Assembly (NCBI RefSeq): GCF_016587355.1
Contig: NZ_BNJF01000006.1
Location: 186,001 to 250,000, forward strand
Direction of reading: 5' to 3'
From: Ktedonospora formicarum
GTDB lineage: Bacteria; Chloroflexota; Ktedonobacteria; Ktedonobacterales; Ktedonobacteraceae
Length of the DNA stretch: 64,000 nucleotides
Under the pieces are notes generated by a model. That model was given only the letters and a program-made list of their open reading frames with translations. It ran no database searches and was not told the DNA's origin. Shown piece after piece: positions 44,338 through 53,266 of the stretch. A program made the position numbers and the translations under genes. How positions within the stretch are numbered: position 1 is the stretch's first letter; each line of letters opens with the position of its first letter.

Positions 44338-44341
44338 ATAA
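42635..44341 (+). CDS. IS1182-family transposase
   Basis: About 568 residues. The N-terminal domain is RSFPKGTLAMTLRDELGSIF and ARIDWKYALSLPLDDEGFDF. The DDE core has KQRTDSTAVIAAVRALN (first Asp) and LLVDQGYMSAPSLVTQAKQG (second Asp). A C-terminal Cys cluster CQACVAREHCTT precedes IEGTISQAIRRTRLRRSPYR (Glu). The last codons lie in the right inverted repeat and the stop falls just outside it. Apparently intact; the ATG at 42635 is chosen over the upstream 42614. Confidence 0.92.
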   Translation: MSMQPRPLDEVPETTSRIAHRSFPKGTLAMTLRDELGSIFTDETFAHLFPKRGRRAEAPWRLAVVTVLQTIEHLTDRQAAEAVRARIDWKYALSLPLDDEGFDFSILSDFRQRLIDAHAQSLVLEPILTISRERGWLKAGGKQRTDSTAVIAAVRALNSLESVGESMRAALNDLAQLHPEWLGSHLEPSWFDRYVHRFEMTRFPKSESKQQALRCQVGEDVARLFECLDHPETPSTLGQLPSVRRLRQIFEQHYERGRSGVRWRDGPAVTNENRIVSPYDEQARSSRKRELIWLGYKVHLTETCDQDPHAPHLILQVHTVPATVPDSLAVEPILQDLRERKIAPATLLVDQGYMSAPSLVTQAKQGTQVIGPLRESTSWQAQAGKGYGLYDFEVDWQHQHVRCPQGHVSQRWGPFLDRHGTDKIEVRFPPKICQACVAREHCTTGVKGRILKLLPREAYDALEKRRKEQYTPAFQEEYARRAGIEGTISQAIRRTRLRRSPYRGERKTHLHHVQIAAGINVVRIIAHLQAQAQSKHARFERRAAPLLVSRRWLDRNVQMSEQKFPTES

Positions 44342-44377
44342 ATGACCGAGGCTTTCTCGCTCGGTTTTCTTGTAAAT
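44338..44377 (-). repeat. Half of tnpB-type right-end repeat split by IS1182
   Basis: On the minus strand TTTACAAGAAAACCGAGCGA then GAAAGCCTCGG, matching repeats at 39.7, 56.8 and 63.6 kb. The other half, CCGGGGAGTGTCAA, is at about 42498-42511 on the minus strand. Confidence 0.65.
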
Positions 44378-44597
44378 ATAGTATAAAAGATATAAAATTG
44401 GCATGTAAAGCGAATGGGGCAAATTGACCTGAACGTGTCCGGTCGTTGTCTTGGCAAGAGACTACTTTAGTGGTATGCATAAGTTTTGAGCTGAAAGAAG
44501 GCGAAAGACATGAAAGAAGCCTATTCAACAGGTTTGAGAGAATAGGTGGTGCGCGCGGTCGCAGAGGCCCCCACGAGATGAAAGCATCTATTGGCAT

Positions 44598-44733
44598 TGT
44601 ACGGTGAGTGACACCGGAATGTACGCCTGTGGAGATCCTGTAAGACCTGGTAGATCCAGGCAGGTTGTTCGTTGAAGCAGGAACCCAACGCCAGATATGG
44701 CTTGTCCCTATTTGGGTCAGTTTCGGATAACGG
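44598..44733 (+). ncRNA. Solo omega-RNA-like right end 4
   Basis: Matches the solo consensus from TGTACGGTGAGTGACACCGG to GTTTCGGATAACGG. The left end and promoter of the 231-bp elements are not recognisable upstream, so this copy is diverged or belongs to a different left end. It interrupts the IS4 fragment: the guide (TGTTTGGCTCCTGGC...) is IS4 transposase sequence. Confidence 0.6.
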
Positions 44734-45420
44734 TGTTTGGCTCCTGGCTCATTGCGAGGAGGCAACACGTTCAGGGGTCCAAACGCGAGATGGATCTGGG
44801 TCCAACGAGCGCTTCTGCCATGGGTGGCTGGCACCTTGAAGGGAGATGTCTCTTGGCAGGGCCAGCCACGGATCGCATCAAGCACATGGGTGGTTTCTCC
44901 TTGCCTCTCTTCGGCACGCCGATTTTGCATGCCTCGCACCAGAAAATGGGCGTGTGTTGCCTGAGAGGCCTCAAAAAACGCGAACAGGTCAGCAGTGCGA
45001 TCGCCAACATGAATCACGAGACCTGGCTCAAAGTAGCCCAATCGTTTCACCAACCGTGCCCAGATATCGGTTTCCCGTTGGCTGTGTTGCCGTCGCTGGT
45101 CCCGTGTTTCCCCTTGGGGAGCCGAAGTACAGACAAAAGGCTCCTGCATGGCACAGCCTAGGACCTGCTCATTCTCAGCATGCACAGCCAGCACGGTTTG
45201 CAGGTACATTCCACGCCCCCGCTCATTGCCAACCTACCCCAGACCAGTGGTTTTGGGATGGCGTCATAAGTCAATCTGGGTCGTATCCTGCACGAGCAGA
45301 TCGATGGATTGTCTCTCGAGGTCTTCGCGAGTCTGCTGCCAGTGAGGCTGCATGAGGGTCTCAAACGTCACATCATCTTCATCGAGCAAGCGGTACAAGG
45401 CGATCACATCCTTATCACAC
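44734..45420 (-). pseudogene. IS4-family (Tn5-like) transposase fragment
   Basis: Minus-strand similarity starts at DKDVIALYRLLDEDDVTFET and runs through SIDLLVQDTTQIDL, two in-frame stops, MYLQTVLAVHAENEQVLGCA and LVIHVGDRTADLFAFFEASQ to the solo right end at 44733. The C-terminal third with the catalytic Glu is missing. The stops and truncation make it inactive. Confidence 0.8.
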
Positions 45421-45425
45421 AGCCA

Positions 45426-47300
45426 TTACTTCAGCGCCAGTGGTCCGGTGAACAAAGCCGGGCTGGCCTGAGTGGTGCCTTTGGCTGGCTGCTCAGGTGA
45501 CCAGCTAAGGATATAATTGCTCTCCACCTTCGCCGTGGCATATCTGAGTCCTGCCAGTTTGTCAGGGGTGCGATACAGGCAGACGAGCCGCTGGACGAGC
45601 TGCGGAGGATCTGTCGGCTTTCGTTGCTCTACCCCTTCCCAGATAGCTAACCCAGGTCCATCATCAATGATGTGGTTGGGGAGAGCATTGCTGACCTCCC
45701 AGCTCAGTCCAGTGGCTGTGGCGATCAACTGCGTCCAATGGAGTTGATTTCCATCTGATCCTCTGCCTCCGCGATGGACACAATACAGGCGTTCCCTGAG
45801 GACAGCCAGGGCTGGTCTGGCGATACTATAACTGCCAGGAAACTGTTGGTCTTGTGTCCAGGTGACACCATCCGTCGTTGAGGACCACCAGAGGAAATCG
45901 TCGTGGTTTCTGGCTCCTGCGTGAACGCAATACAGCGTGTTATTGTAGACCGCTAAGGCTGCCCCGGAGTTACTATAATTGAGACCTGAACCATTGAGGG
46001 GGGTTGCCAGAGACCAGATCCCCTTCTGGTCGCGCGCCGTCACATAGAGTTGTTCGTCGCCGCCCGGGCCTCGATAAACGCAGTAGAGTTTCTCCTTAAA
46101 CCAGGCCAGGCCCAACTCTCCAGCGCTTTTATAGCTTCCCTGACCATTGGTCTCAAAACTGCTTTTCGCCGTCCATGTCCCGCCTGCTACCTGGGTAGAG
46201 GTGAAAAGATCCTCATTGCCGTCTTCTCCGCGAAAGGCATTGATGGCCTCGCGTTTAGCATGAATATAGGCCAGAGCGGGACCAGCGTCACTGGAGGTAT
46301 TGGTATTTTTCGTTGGAGCCGTCGTGGGCCACACAAACGCCTCTCCCTGCTTGAGCGATGTAGAGGTTGTATAAAAGAATTTATCATAATCAATGTATGG
46401 CGGTGGCGTGTCTGTGCCGCGAAAGGTAGCCGAGACCTGCTGCGGTTCCTCATACAAGTAGCTCAATTTGCTCAGATCAAGTACATCTTTCACATACATC
46501 TGACCGTCTTTCCCAAAGGTAGGAGGCATATACGTATTGCCGTCCATTCCCGGCGCCTGGACAGGGGATTTGGGAAACAGACGTTGCCATTGGGCCCAGA
46601 GACGATCGATATTGGCATGATGCAGCCAGAAGATAGGATCATTCACCGAGGTCTCAAAGAAACTCATATGACCGCTGTTGCTTGTCGTGGGATTTGTATT
46701 ATTCAAGCCACCAACCCACGTATGCATGTATCCGTGTGGGCCAAATTCGATTTCTTCCCGAAAGCTATCATAGATGGAGGGGTCATAAGCAGGTCTGAAA
46801 GCAAAGAGCCGGCGAATATCCTCTTGAGTAGGATAGGTGCCGAAAGAGGGAGCAAGAGAGAGTCCGCGCAGCAATTGTTTGTCAAAACTCAGCGTTCCAA
46901 CGGTTATAGGAACCGTTTCCCAGCCGTTAGCAACCGTAAAGGGACCATCCTTGACAGGAAATCCCGCTCCTCCCCACACATTTGCCTGCCACAAGGGTCC
47001 CCGGTTCGTGACCTTCCCCTTGCCATCGGTCTGACCTCTATCATCGGTCCAGTCCCAGTAGGGAAGGCCAAAGTCTAGATTCAACTGCTGCTCAAAGCGC
47101 CACAAGAATGCTCGATGCCAAGGGAGGAACAGGGGCTGCCCGTGAACCAGATCCACAACACTCTTGTCGCTATGTGTCTCCACATACGTATCGTAATCCT
47201 TCGTTGCTTTGAGGCCTTTGATTGCTTGAATAAGCTTGTCAATTTGCGTGGAGGTGAGCGAATAAATGTTCCGACGAATTTTTATCTTCGCCTGCGTCAT
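45426..47300 (-). CDS. Tyrosinase with C-terminal beta-propeller-like repeats
   Basis: 624 residues. The N-terminal type-3 copper domain spans about 1-260. CuA ligands are His43, His53 and His62 (HGQPLFLPWHRAFLWRFEQQ). CuB ligands are His189, His193 (FGPHGYMHTWVGG) and His227 (NDPIFWLHHANIDRLWAQW). From about 340 onward, four or five repeats of the form LAxFxxxLYCVxRGxxxDxxL (for example GLAWFKEKLYCVYRGPGG, ALAVYNNTLYCVHAGARN, ALAVLRERLYCVHRGGRG) suggest a PLL-like beta-propeller lectin domain. The enzyme oxidises phenols. There is no signal peptide, and I see no caddie protein next to it. Confidence 0.9.
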   Translation of the reverse strand: MTQAKIKIRRNIYSLTSTQIDKLIQAIKGLKATKDYDTYVETHSDKSVVDLVHGQPLFLPWHRAFLWRFEQQLNLDFGLPYWDWTDDRGQTDGKGKVTNRGPLWQANVWGGAGFPVKDGPFTVANGWETVPITVGTLSFDKQLLRGLSLAPSFGTYPTQEDIRRLFAFRPAYDPSIYDSFREEIEFGPHGYMHTWVGGLNNTNPTTSNSGHMSFFETSVNDPIFWLHHANIDRLWAQWQRLFPKSPVQAPGMDGNTYMPPTFGKDGQMYVKDVLDLSKLSYLYEEPQQVSATFRGTDTPPPYIDYDKFFYTTSTSLKQGEAFVWPTTAPTKNTNTSSDAGPALAYIHAKREAINAFRGEDGNEDLFTSTQVAGGTWTAKSSFETNGQGSYKSAGELGLAWFKEKLYCVYRGPGGDEQLYVTARDQKGIWSLATPLNGSGLNYSNSGAALAVYNNTLYCVHAGARNHDDFLWWSSTTDGVTWTQDQQFPGSYSIARPALAVLRERLYCVHRGGRGSDGNQLHWTQLIATATGLSWEVSNALPNHIIDDGPGLAIWEGVEQRKPTDPPQLVQRLVCLYRTPDKLAGLRYATAKVESNYILSWSPEQPAKGTTQASPALFTGPLALK

Positions 47301-47857
47301 ACAATATTCCTCGTTTTCTCTCTCATTAAAAGTAAAAATGGGGAAGTGTATCGAATATCATTAAGTATATCATAACCCCAACCAGACACTCTATAAATGT
47401 TATCATGAGATGAATTTCATTTTCAGTTATCTCTGTACCAATCTTGATCTGTATGCAATCACATATTGCGTATGGAGAGACGCGAACAGTTGTCCACACG
47501 TTTCTTTGCCTAAGAAACGCAACCCAATGCATGCCTCTAAAAGTGTCCCCCTTTTGCTTTCCTTTACCCTTGTTCCAGAAGCGCTGTCGCCTCTTTGTAC
47601 TCAGACACGCCTCATCCAGTACCAATTCATGGGGTAGCGGACGGACATATCCTCGCACCTCGGCGCTCTGCTGACTGGCTGTGGTCTCAAGGACCATCTC
47701 GAGCACTCATATTGTTTTCCTCCCATCTGAGTCGGAATGTCGAGGAGCGTCCGTGGAAACGTCCCTCACCCCGCGCCGATTTTCTCAAGTTGGCTGGGGT
47801 GAGGGGATATTGTGGGTCTGGCGCTTTTGTGTTACAAGATCTCCTGCCAAGATCTCT
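47301..47857. other. Intergenic stretch, nothing recognised
   Basis: About 560 bp. A minus-strand frame (47326-47706) overlaps the tyrosinase upstream region, but its composition does not resemble a protein family I know. Confidence 0.3.
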
Positions 47858-49219
47858 TCACTCTGTGCCTGGGTGGTGATCTGCCTTCCTGTTCATCTGA
47901 GTACGCTCATGAAGTGTTCTGAACTGGCAAGAGGCGTGCAGTCCTGCCACAAAGATGAGAACCCCAGCTCCGATATGAAGCAGGTTGATCGCGTTCAGTT
48001 CGCCTGTGGGCAGATGGACGACGACCCCTTGCAGCAGCGTACTACCCACAAACCCGCTGAGGAACGTGGCGAGCAATGATGAGAGGGTCGTGATGGTTCC
48101 CAAGGTGGAGAAGACGCGGCCCACCATCTGCTCTGGCGTGGCAAAGAGGACCAGGGGTCCAACCAGCACCTCTGCCTGCATCGTGGCAATGCCAATGAGC
48201 GTGAAACCCACCAGGTCAATGATCGCCTGATTCGGGACGGTTGAGACGACGACCATCACCCCAGCAAAGAGAAGCGCGCGAGCATAGACACTGGTTGCTC
48301 CAAATTTCCCCGCCGCACGATCAACGAGCAAGGTCCCCAGGATGCCCCCAATGGCTGGTACAGCGCTGAAGAGGCCAAACAGGCTCACGGGCACATGCGT
48401 ATTCTGGGTGATGTAGAAGAAGGCCAGGACGCTCACAATGCCCCATCCAAAGGCAAACAGGCTCTCGGTAAGCAGAAGCGTGCGGAGCTGGAGCTGGCCC
48501 CCGATGAAGCGCAACCCCTCGCGCAGTTCCGTCAGGACGCGCCGCAGTGATGTGGGGTGGGCTGACGCGCGCCTTTCTGCTGCAGCAGAGACGCGCATGC
48601 GCCCGACCAACACCCAGGAACAGGCAAACGAAGCAGCATTCAAGGCAATCGCCCACCCGGCTCCCAATGAGACGTAGCAGATGCCGGCACAGGTAGACCC
48701 GATAGCCCAGCTGAACACGCCAGCCCCGACGGTCAGCGCCGAAGCGCGGGTCAGCTGCTCCTCTGGGACTACCTCTTTGAGGATCGCCTTGGTCGCCGGA
48801 GTGAAGAACTGACTCAGACCACTAACGGCTGCCACCACAAGATACATGATAGTGAGCTTGACAGCGAGTGGCAGTGGGAGCGGGAGACTTATTGGCAAAA
48901 GGGAGCACACCAGCACCGCCCGCAGTGCATCCATGATGCGCATCGTCCGTTGTTTGGGCCAGCGGTCCACAAACACGCCAGCGAATGGGCCAATCAGGAG
49001 GGCCGGGAGTGCGGCTGCCAGCACCACGCCGCTGACAGCAAGGGGAGCCGTGCTCTGGTTCTCAAGCAGCGTCCCGACCCATAAGATGAGCATCATCGTG
49101 AACAGCACATCGCCAATCAGCGAGATCGTCCCACCAAGCCACAACAAAGTATAGTTACGATTGATGAGCAGTGCGCGCTTTGGGAAGGCGCGCAGGCGTT
49201 TGGAAAAGTGGGGAAACAT
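47858..49219 (-). CDS. MFS transporter (MFS_3 / enterobactin-exporter-like)
   Basis: 453 residues with about 12 hydrophobic segments. The N-terminus NYTLLWLGGTISLIGDVLFT and the inter-helix motif GPFAGVFVDRWPKQRTMRIM are characteristic of the MFS_3 group of drug and siderophore exporters. SGLSQFFTPATKAILKEVVP EEQL in the N-half (split here for length) and GRVFSTLGTITTLSSLLATF in the C-half also match. It exports an unidentified compound by proton antiport. GAAAGG precedes the ATG. No regulator is adjacent. Confidence 0.9.
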   Translation of the reverse strand: MFPHFSKRLRAFPKRALLINRNYTLLWLGGTISLIGDVLFTMMLILWVGTLLENQSTAPLAVSGVVLAAALPALLIGPFAGVFVDRWPKQRTMRIMDALRAVLVCSLLPISLPLPLPLAVKLTIMYLVVAAVSGLSQFFTPATKAILKEVVPEEQLTRASALTVGAGVFSWAIGSTCAGICYVSLGAGWAIALNAASFACSWVLVGRMRVSAAAERRASAHPTSLRRVLTELREGLRFIGGQLQLRTLLLTESLFAFGWGIVSVLAFFYITQNTHVPVSLFGLFSAVPAIGGILGTLLVDRAAGKFGATSVYARALLFAGVMVVVSTVPNQAIIDLVGFTLIGIATMQAEVLVGPLVLFATPEQMVGRVFSTLGTITTLSSLLATFLSGFVGSTLLQGVVVHLPTGELNAINLLHIGAGVLIFVAGLHASCQFRTLHERTQMNRKADHHPGTE

Positions 49220-49839
49220 AGAAATCCTTTCACACGCGACATCCGCGTTGAGATGCGAAATTGGTTCAAGCGTATCTCAAGAGGGGTGCGGTGCGAAAAA
49301 GAGGAAGAGAGATCCGGGCAGGGGAAACAATGGGGAGAGCTTGCCTCTCCGCTTACTCCTCGATTCGCGCCGCATGCGGCGCGAACACACCGACAGAGTG
49401 AGCAAGGGTGTGTATAGGGCAGGTTGGGGAGAGGTGAAGTAGTTTCATCATGGCTGCATTACGATCCTTGTTGTTAGCTATTTGAAAAGGTGCTTGGAGC
49501 TTAGCACAGAATGTTCCCATCTGTCAAATGTCATTCCACAGAGGCACTGGCCTGTCTTGATCTAGCTATGCGCACTCAACATCATCTCGGCGCGACACTA
49601 CATGTCTGGTTATAGATCTTCAGGGTCTCAGGCCACAGACTATTTTTTGCACATATAGAATGACACAGATGGGATAGGTTTGTAGTGCGTCTCTCTGCTG
49701 TTTGTCATTATGGAAGTATCTCTCACACATGCCCTGCTCCATTGATCTTCCCATTCTACACTCGACGCACACTTTTCTGTGGGTACCCCTTAAGTGACAT
49801 TCAACAAACCACATGGTTGGCCAGTAATACGTCCTATCC
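49220..49839. other. Intergenic stretch, nothing recognised
   Basis: About 620 bp between the MFS gene and the TetR remnant. Overlapping short frames only, none of convincing composition. Confidence 0.3.
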
Positions 49840-50102
49840 TCAGATAGTCAATTGATCGAGAGCGTCCTGGATCAATGAGGAAAGAGAAAGATGATTGGCT
49901 GCTTCTTCAAAGATCTTGACCACCAGATAGTATTTATCCTGATAATGGCGGTAAAACGTGGCTCGGTTGATCATGGCTCGTTTGACAATATCACCCACGG
50001 TGATGGCACCGAACACTTTCTTTGTAATTAGTTCAACATCGCTTCTTGCAAGAATTTATGTGTGCGCTGGATTCGCAAGTCTGCCCGCACTTCGTGCGAC
50101 AT
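49840..50102 (-). pseudogene. TetR-family regulator, frameshifted and short
   Basis: From ATG 50102 behind GGAGGGAAAA the frame reads SHEVRADLRIQRTHKFLQEA, then stops after MLN. One base over it continues LITKKVFGAITVGDIVKRAM and INRATFYRHYQDKYYLV, the TetR helix-turn-helix. A single deleted base near 50038 explains the break. The protein would end about 30 residues later, without a full ligand domain. It is divergent from the SDR gene and was probably its repressor. Confidence 0.75.
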
Positions 50103-50181
50103 TTTTCCCTCCGTGTTGCATACATAACAAAAGAAAAGTATTGATGCTTGCCCCGTGGTACTGTCCAGACTACACTATCTA

Positions 50182-50222
50182 TTGTAACAAGTTGTTGCGA
50201 AGACAACAAGTTGTCGCTACAA
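50182..50222. promoter_or_regulatory. Probable TetR operator between tetR remnant and SDR gene
   Basis: Two copies of ACAAGTTGT start 19 bp apart (50187 and 50206), framed by TTGTA (50182-50186) and TACAA (50218-50222). Confidence 0.5.
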
Positions 50223-50288
50223 AAGATCAGAATACAGGGTAGCTATACCATCGAACCCCATACTCTACATCTACTGGAGGAATTTCTC

Positions 50289-51185
50289 ATGAGTACTTTC
50301 AGTGTCGTTGACATTCCTAATATGGCTGGCAAGACGGTGATCGTGACAGGCGCCAGCAGCGGTATAGGGCTGGCTACGGCACATGCGCTGGCATGTGTCG
50401 GCGCACGAGTCGTGTTCGCGGTGCGCAATATCGAAAAGGGCAGTGCAGCTGCGGCTGCTACAGCAGGCGTGACCGAGGTCCGCGAACTCAACCTCGCCAG
50501 CCTGGACTCTGTGCGGGCGTTCGCCGCCAATTGGGATGGCAGGATCGACTTGCTGATCAACAACGCGGGTGTGGGTGGACCGGAGCTTTCCCGCACCGCT
50601 GATGGATTCGAGATGCAATTCGGTACCAACCATCTCGGTCACTTCGCCCTGACGAACCTGCTTCTTGAGCACATCACCGGACGGGTCGTGACTGTTGCCT
50701 CGCAGGCTGAGCGGGCTGGTCGCATCGACTTTGACGACCTCAACTGGGAGCGCAAACCCTACCAGTCGTTTGGCGCTTACGGGCAATCGAAACTGGCGAA
50801 CTTGCTGTTCACTGCGGAATTGCAGCGTCGGCTGAGCGCCGCAGGATCGGGAGTGCTGGCAACTGCGGCACACCCCGGCTACGTCGCAACGAACATCTAT
50901 AGCCATGCTGGTCACCCTCCGTCCGGTCTGTCCGCAATCATGATCCGGCTGTTGGCGCAGGACGCCAATATGGGCGCGCTGCCTACCTTGTACGCCGCTG
51001 TCGCCGACATCCCCGGCAACAGCTTCGCCGGGCCCCGCCATTTCGCACACATGCGCGGCGCCCCTATGCTCATTGGACGCTCCGCTAGCGCGCAGGACGC
51101 CGATCTGGCGCGGCGCCTCTGGACTATTTCCGAGCAACTCACCGGGATCCACTACCCACTCCAACCTATCCTTGAGCGGGCCTGA
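50289..51185 (+). CDS. Short-chain dehydrogenase/reductase
   Basis: 298 residues from the ATG at 50289, chosen because GGAGG lies just upstream. Rossmann motif TVIVTGASSGIGLATAHALA, then LLINNAGVGGPEL, catalytic Ser in VVTVASQAERAG, and Tyr-Lys in FGAYGQSKLANLLFTAEL. It belongs to the retinol-dehydrogenase/protochlorophyllide-reductase-like SDR group. NAD(P)H-dependent; substrate unknown. Divergent from the broken TetR gene, hence probably derepressed now. Confidence 0.92.
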   Translation: MSTFSVVDIPNMAGKTVIVTGASSGIGLATAHALACVGARVVFAVRNIEKGSAAAAATAGVTEVRELNLASLDSVRAFAANWDGRIDLLINNAGVGGPELSRTADGFEMQFGTNHLGHFALTNLLLEHITGRVVTVASQAERAGRIDFDDLNWERKPYQSFGAYGQSKLANLLFTAELQRRLSAAGSGVLATAAHPGYVATNIYSHAGHPPSGLSAIMIRLLAQDANMGALPTLYAAVADIPGNSFAGPRHFAHMRGAPMLIGRSASAQDADLARRLWTISEQLTGIHYPLQPILERA

Positions 51186-51292
51186 CTCTGTAGCGGGCCG
51201 ATGCTGAAAACACGAGTCAAAAGACTGGTTTATTCACCTCTCATGAGAGTGGCCCAGGATATGTATACAATGCTATCGCAAGGAGGATACGC

Positions 51293-51394
51293 ATGACTGA
51301 GATACAAGATCTGAAGCATCCCATGCTCAAGCAGCGGAGGGGGCAGGGATCCGGCCCACGCTTCCAGCCCTTCCCATATCAGTGGGACGGTTAG
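51293..51394 (+). CDS. 33-codon open frame, uncertain
   Basis: An ATG with AGGAGG upstream opens MTEIQDLKHPMLKQRRGQGS and continues to FPYQWDG and a stop a few bases before the IS630 left end. It may be the N-terminal remnant of a longer gene or a small peptide. No family recognised. Confidence 0.25.
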   Translation: MTEIQDLKHPMLKQRRGQGSGPRFQPFPYQWDG

Positions 51395-51406
51395 CTCTAA
51401 GTACAG

Positions 51407-51998
51407 TCAAGCCACTTTTTGGGCATTGGAGCCGATCACTGACAGGATCTTCTCTGGGCACAGATTGTAGCGATCAAAGAAACCTTGAGCGGCGGCAAGC
51501 AGTGCCCGTTTCGTTTCAAACAACTTACAATGGGTGACTTCCCGGCAAAAATGCCGCCAGAGCATTTCAATCGGATTGAGCCATGGACTGTAGGTTAGGA
51601 GAGACAAGAGAACGAGGCGTCCTGCCGCCGCTCGTACAACGGCCTCCACCTCATCATACTCATGTGTGGTGGCATTATCCCAAGCGACATAGATGGTTCC
51701 TTTCAGATGCTTCTCTACAAGCTCTTCCAACAGCTGGGCAATTTCTTGACGCCGCTTGTGTCGCCGAAAAAGGACCACTGTTTCTCCTGTATGATAGTTG
51801 ACCGCTCCAATGCCATAGTATTTGTCTGGCTGCCCTGGAGTAGGGATCATCACCTGCTGACCTTTGGGACTCCACATGGAGCGCAGTGTCGGGAACCAAC
51901 TCAGATTAAACTCATCTGCATAAAAAATACGTCCTCCTCCTTTAGCCCGTCTCGCGCTTCTTCGATCGTCTTTTTTTACCAGATAATCGAGATCGGGG
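51407..51998 (-). pseudogene. IS630 transposase, DDE part (3' piece)
   Basis: Encodes SPDLDYLVKK up to the element boundary, then GRIFYADEFNLSWFPTLRSM (Asp), IYVAWDNATTHEYDEVEAVV (Asp) and LTYSPWLNPIEMLWRHFCRE (Glu): the IS630 DDE triad. It is separated from its N-terminus by tnpB copy B. Confidence 0.9.
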
Positions 51999-52135
51999 CT
52001 ATAGTTAGTTTTGTATTTTCTAGACATATGTAGTTAAATATGTTCAAATATACCAACTTGCCTCTACCTTCTTGCAAAAGTGATGGTTTTCTGGTCTATT
52101 TGTTCTACTTTGGATGCAGAGGAGGCGGAAAACAG

Positions 52136-53266
52136 ATGGCACGTGGGTATCGGGTCGAACTGGACCTCAACAACACCCAACAGACGCTGTGCCGCAAACA
52201 TGCCGGAGCCGCTCGTTGGGCGTACAACTATGGCTTGCGACGTAAGCAAGCCTGCTACAAGGCAGGTCAGCCCACCCCAAGCGCCATTGATCTGCATCGC
52301 GAGATCAATGCCTTGAAGCACAGTGAGATTCCTTGGGCGTATGAGGTCAGCAAATGCGCCTTCCAGGAGGCGCTCCGCGATCTGGATCAGGCCTTCAAGC
52401 ACTTTTTTCGCAAGTGCCGGCTCAAGAAAGAGGGCACATGGAAAGGCACGTGTGGCTATCCTCACTTCAAAAGCCGCAAGAAAGCCATCGGTGGCGCTCG
52501 CTTCACCGGGAGCATTCGGGTGTTTCCTGATGCCATCCAGTTGCCTCGTTTGGGAATGCTCCGGCTCAAAGAGCACGGCTATTTCCCTCTCAACAGCAAG
52601 ATCAGCAGTGCCACCATCCATGAGCAAGCAGGCAGATGGTTTGTTTCCATCTGTGTGCATGAGGAAAAGGAAGCATCCCAACCAGCCACAGGCGAAGCCA
52701 TTGGCGTTGACCTGGGGGTAAGAATGCTGGCAACGCTTTCTGATGGGCGGACCTTTGAGAATCCCAAGGCGTTGCGCAAGAAGATCACCGCCCTCAAGCG
52801 AGCCTCTCGACGTCACAGTCGCAAGCACAAAGGGAGCGCCAATCGCCAGAAAGCGCGCATGCGACTTGCCCGGATGCACGCTCGTATCGCCCATGTTCGT
52901 CAAGACGCCTTGCACCAAGCGACCGCACAGATCGTGGCGAGATCCAAGCCCAATCAAGAGAGGCCGCGTGTGATCGTCTTAGAGGATTTACATATTGCAG
53001 GCATGCTCAAGAACCGCAGGTTAGCCCGAGCCATTGCTGATGTGGGGATGTACGAGTTCAAGCGGCAGATCCTCTACAAAGCAGAGCAAGCAGGGGTGAA
53101 GGTGGTCCTGGCTTCCCGCTGGGAACCCTCTTCAAAAACGTGTTCGTGTTGTGGCTGGGTCAATGAGGCGCTGACGCTCTCTGATCGGGTCTTTGCCTGC
53201 CTAGAGTGTGGAAGTGTCCTAGATCGAGACTCTAACGCCGCCAGGAATTTGGTGGCATTGGCCTGA
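52136..53266 (+). CDS. tnpB: TnpB RNA-guided nuclease, copy B
   Basis: 376 residues from MARGYRVELDLNNTQQTLCR. RuvC Asp in IGVDLGVRMLATLSDG, Glu in VIVLEDLHIAGMLKNRRLAR, Asp in VLDRDSNAARNLVALA. Zinc ribbon CSCCGW...CLECG. Nearly identical to the frameshifted copy A and therefore the intact reference for it. Likely active on guides from its own right end and possibly on solo elements with the same scaffold. Confidence 0.94.
   Translation: MARGYRVELDLNNTQQTLCRKHAGAARWAYNYGLRRKQACYKAGQPTPSAIDLHREINALKHSEIPWAYEVSKCAFQEALRDLDQAFKHFFRKCRLKKEGTWKGTCGYPHFKSRKKAIGGARFTGSIRVFPDAIQLPRLGMLRLKEHGYFPLNSKISSATIHEQAGRWFVSICVHEEKEASQPATGEAIGVDLGVRMLATLSDGRTFENPKALRKKITALKRASRRHSRKHKGSANRQKARMRLARMHARIAHVRQDALHQATAQIVARSKPNQERPRVIVLEDLHIAGMLKNRRLARAIADVGMYEFKRQILYKAEQAGVKVVLASRWEPSSKTCSCCGWVNEALTLSDRVFACLECGSVLDRDSNAARNLVALA

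Noticed and set aside
46050..47078. 342-codon plus-strand frame opposite the tyrosinase gene
   Set aside because: Antisense shadow of the copper-binding domain; composition (Arg/Gly/Ile-rich, no motifs) is not protein-like.
47326..47706. 126-codon minus-strand frame upstream of the tyrosinase gene
   Set aside because: No domain, and its 3' part overlaps the promoter and ribosome binding region of the tyrosinase gene; several equally long frames overlap it on the other strand.
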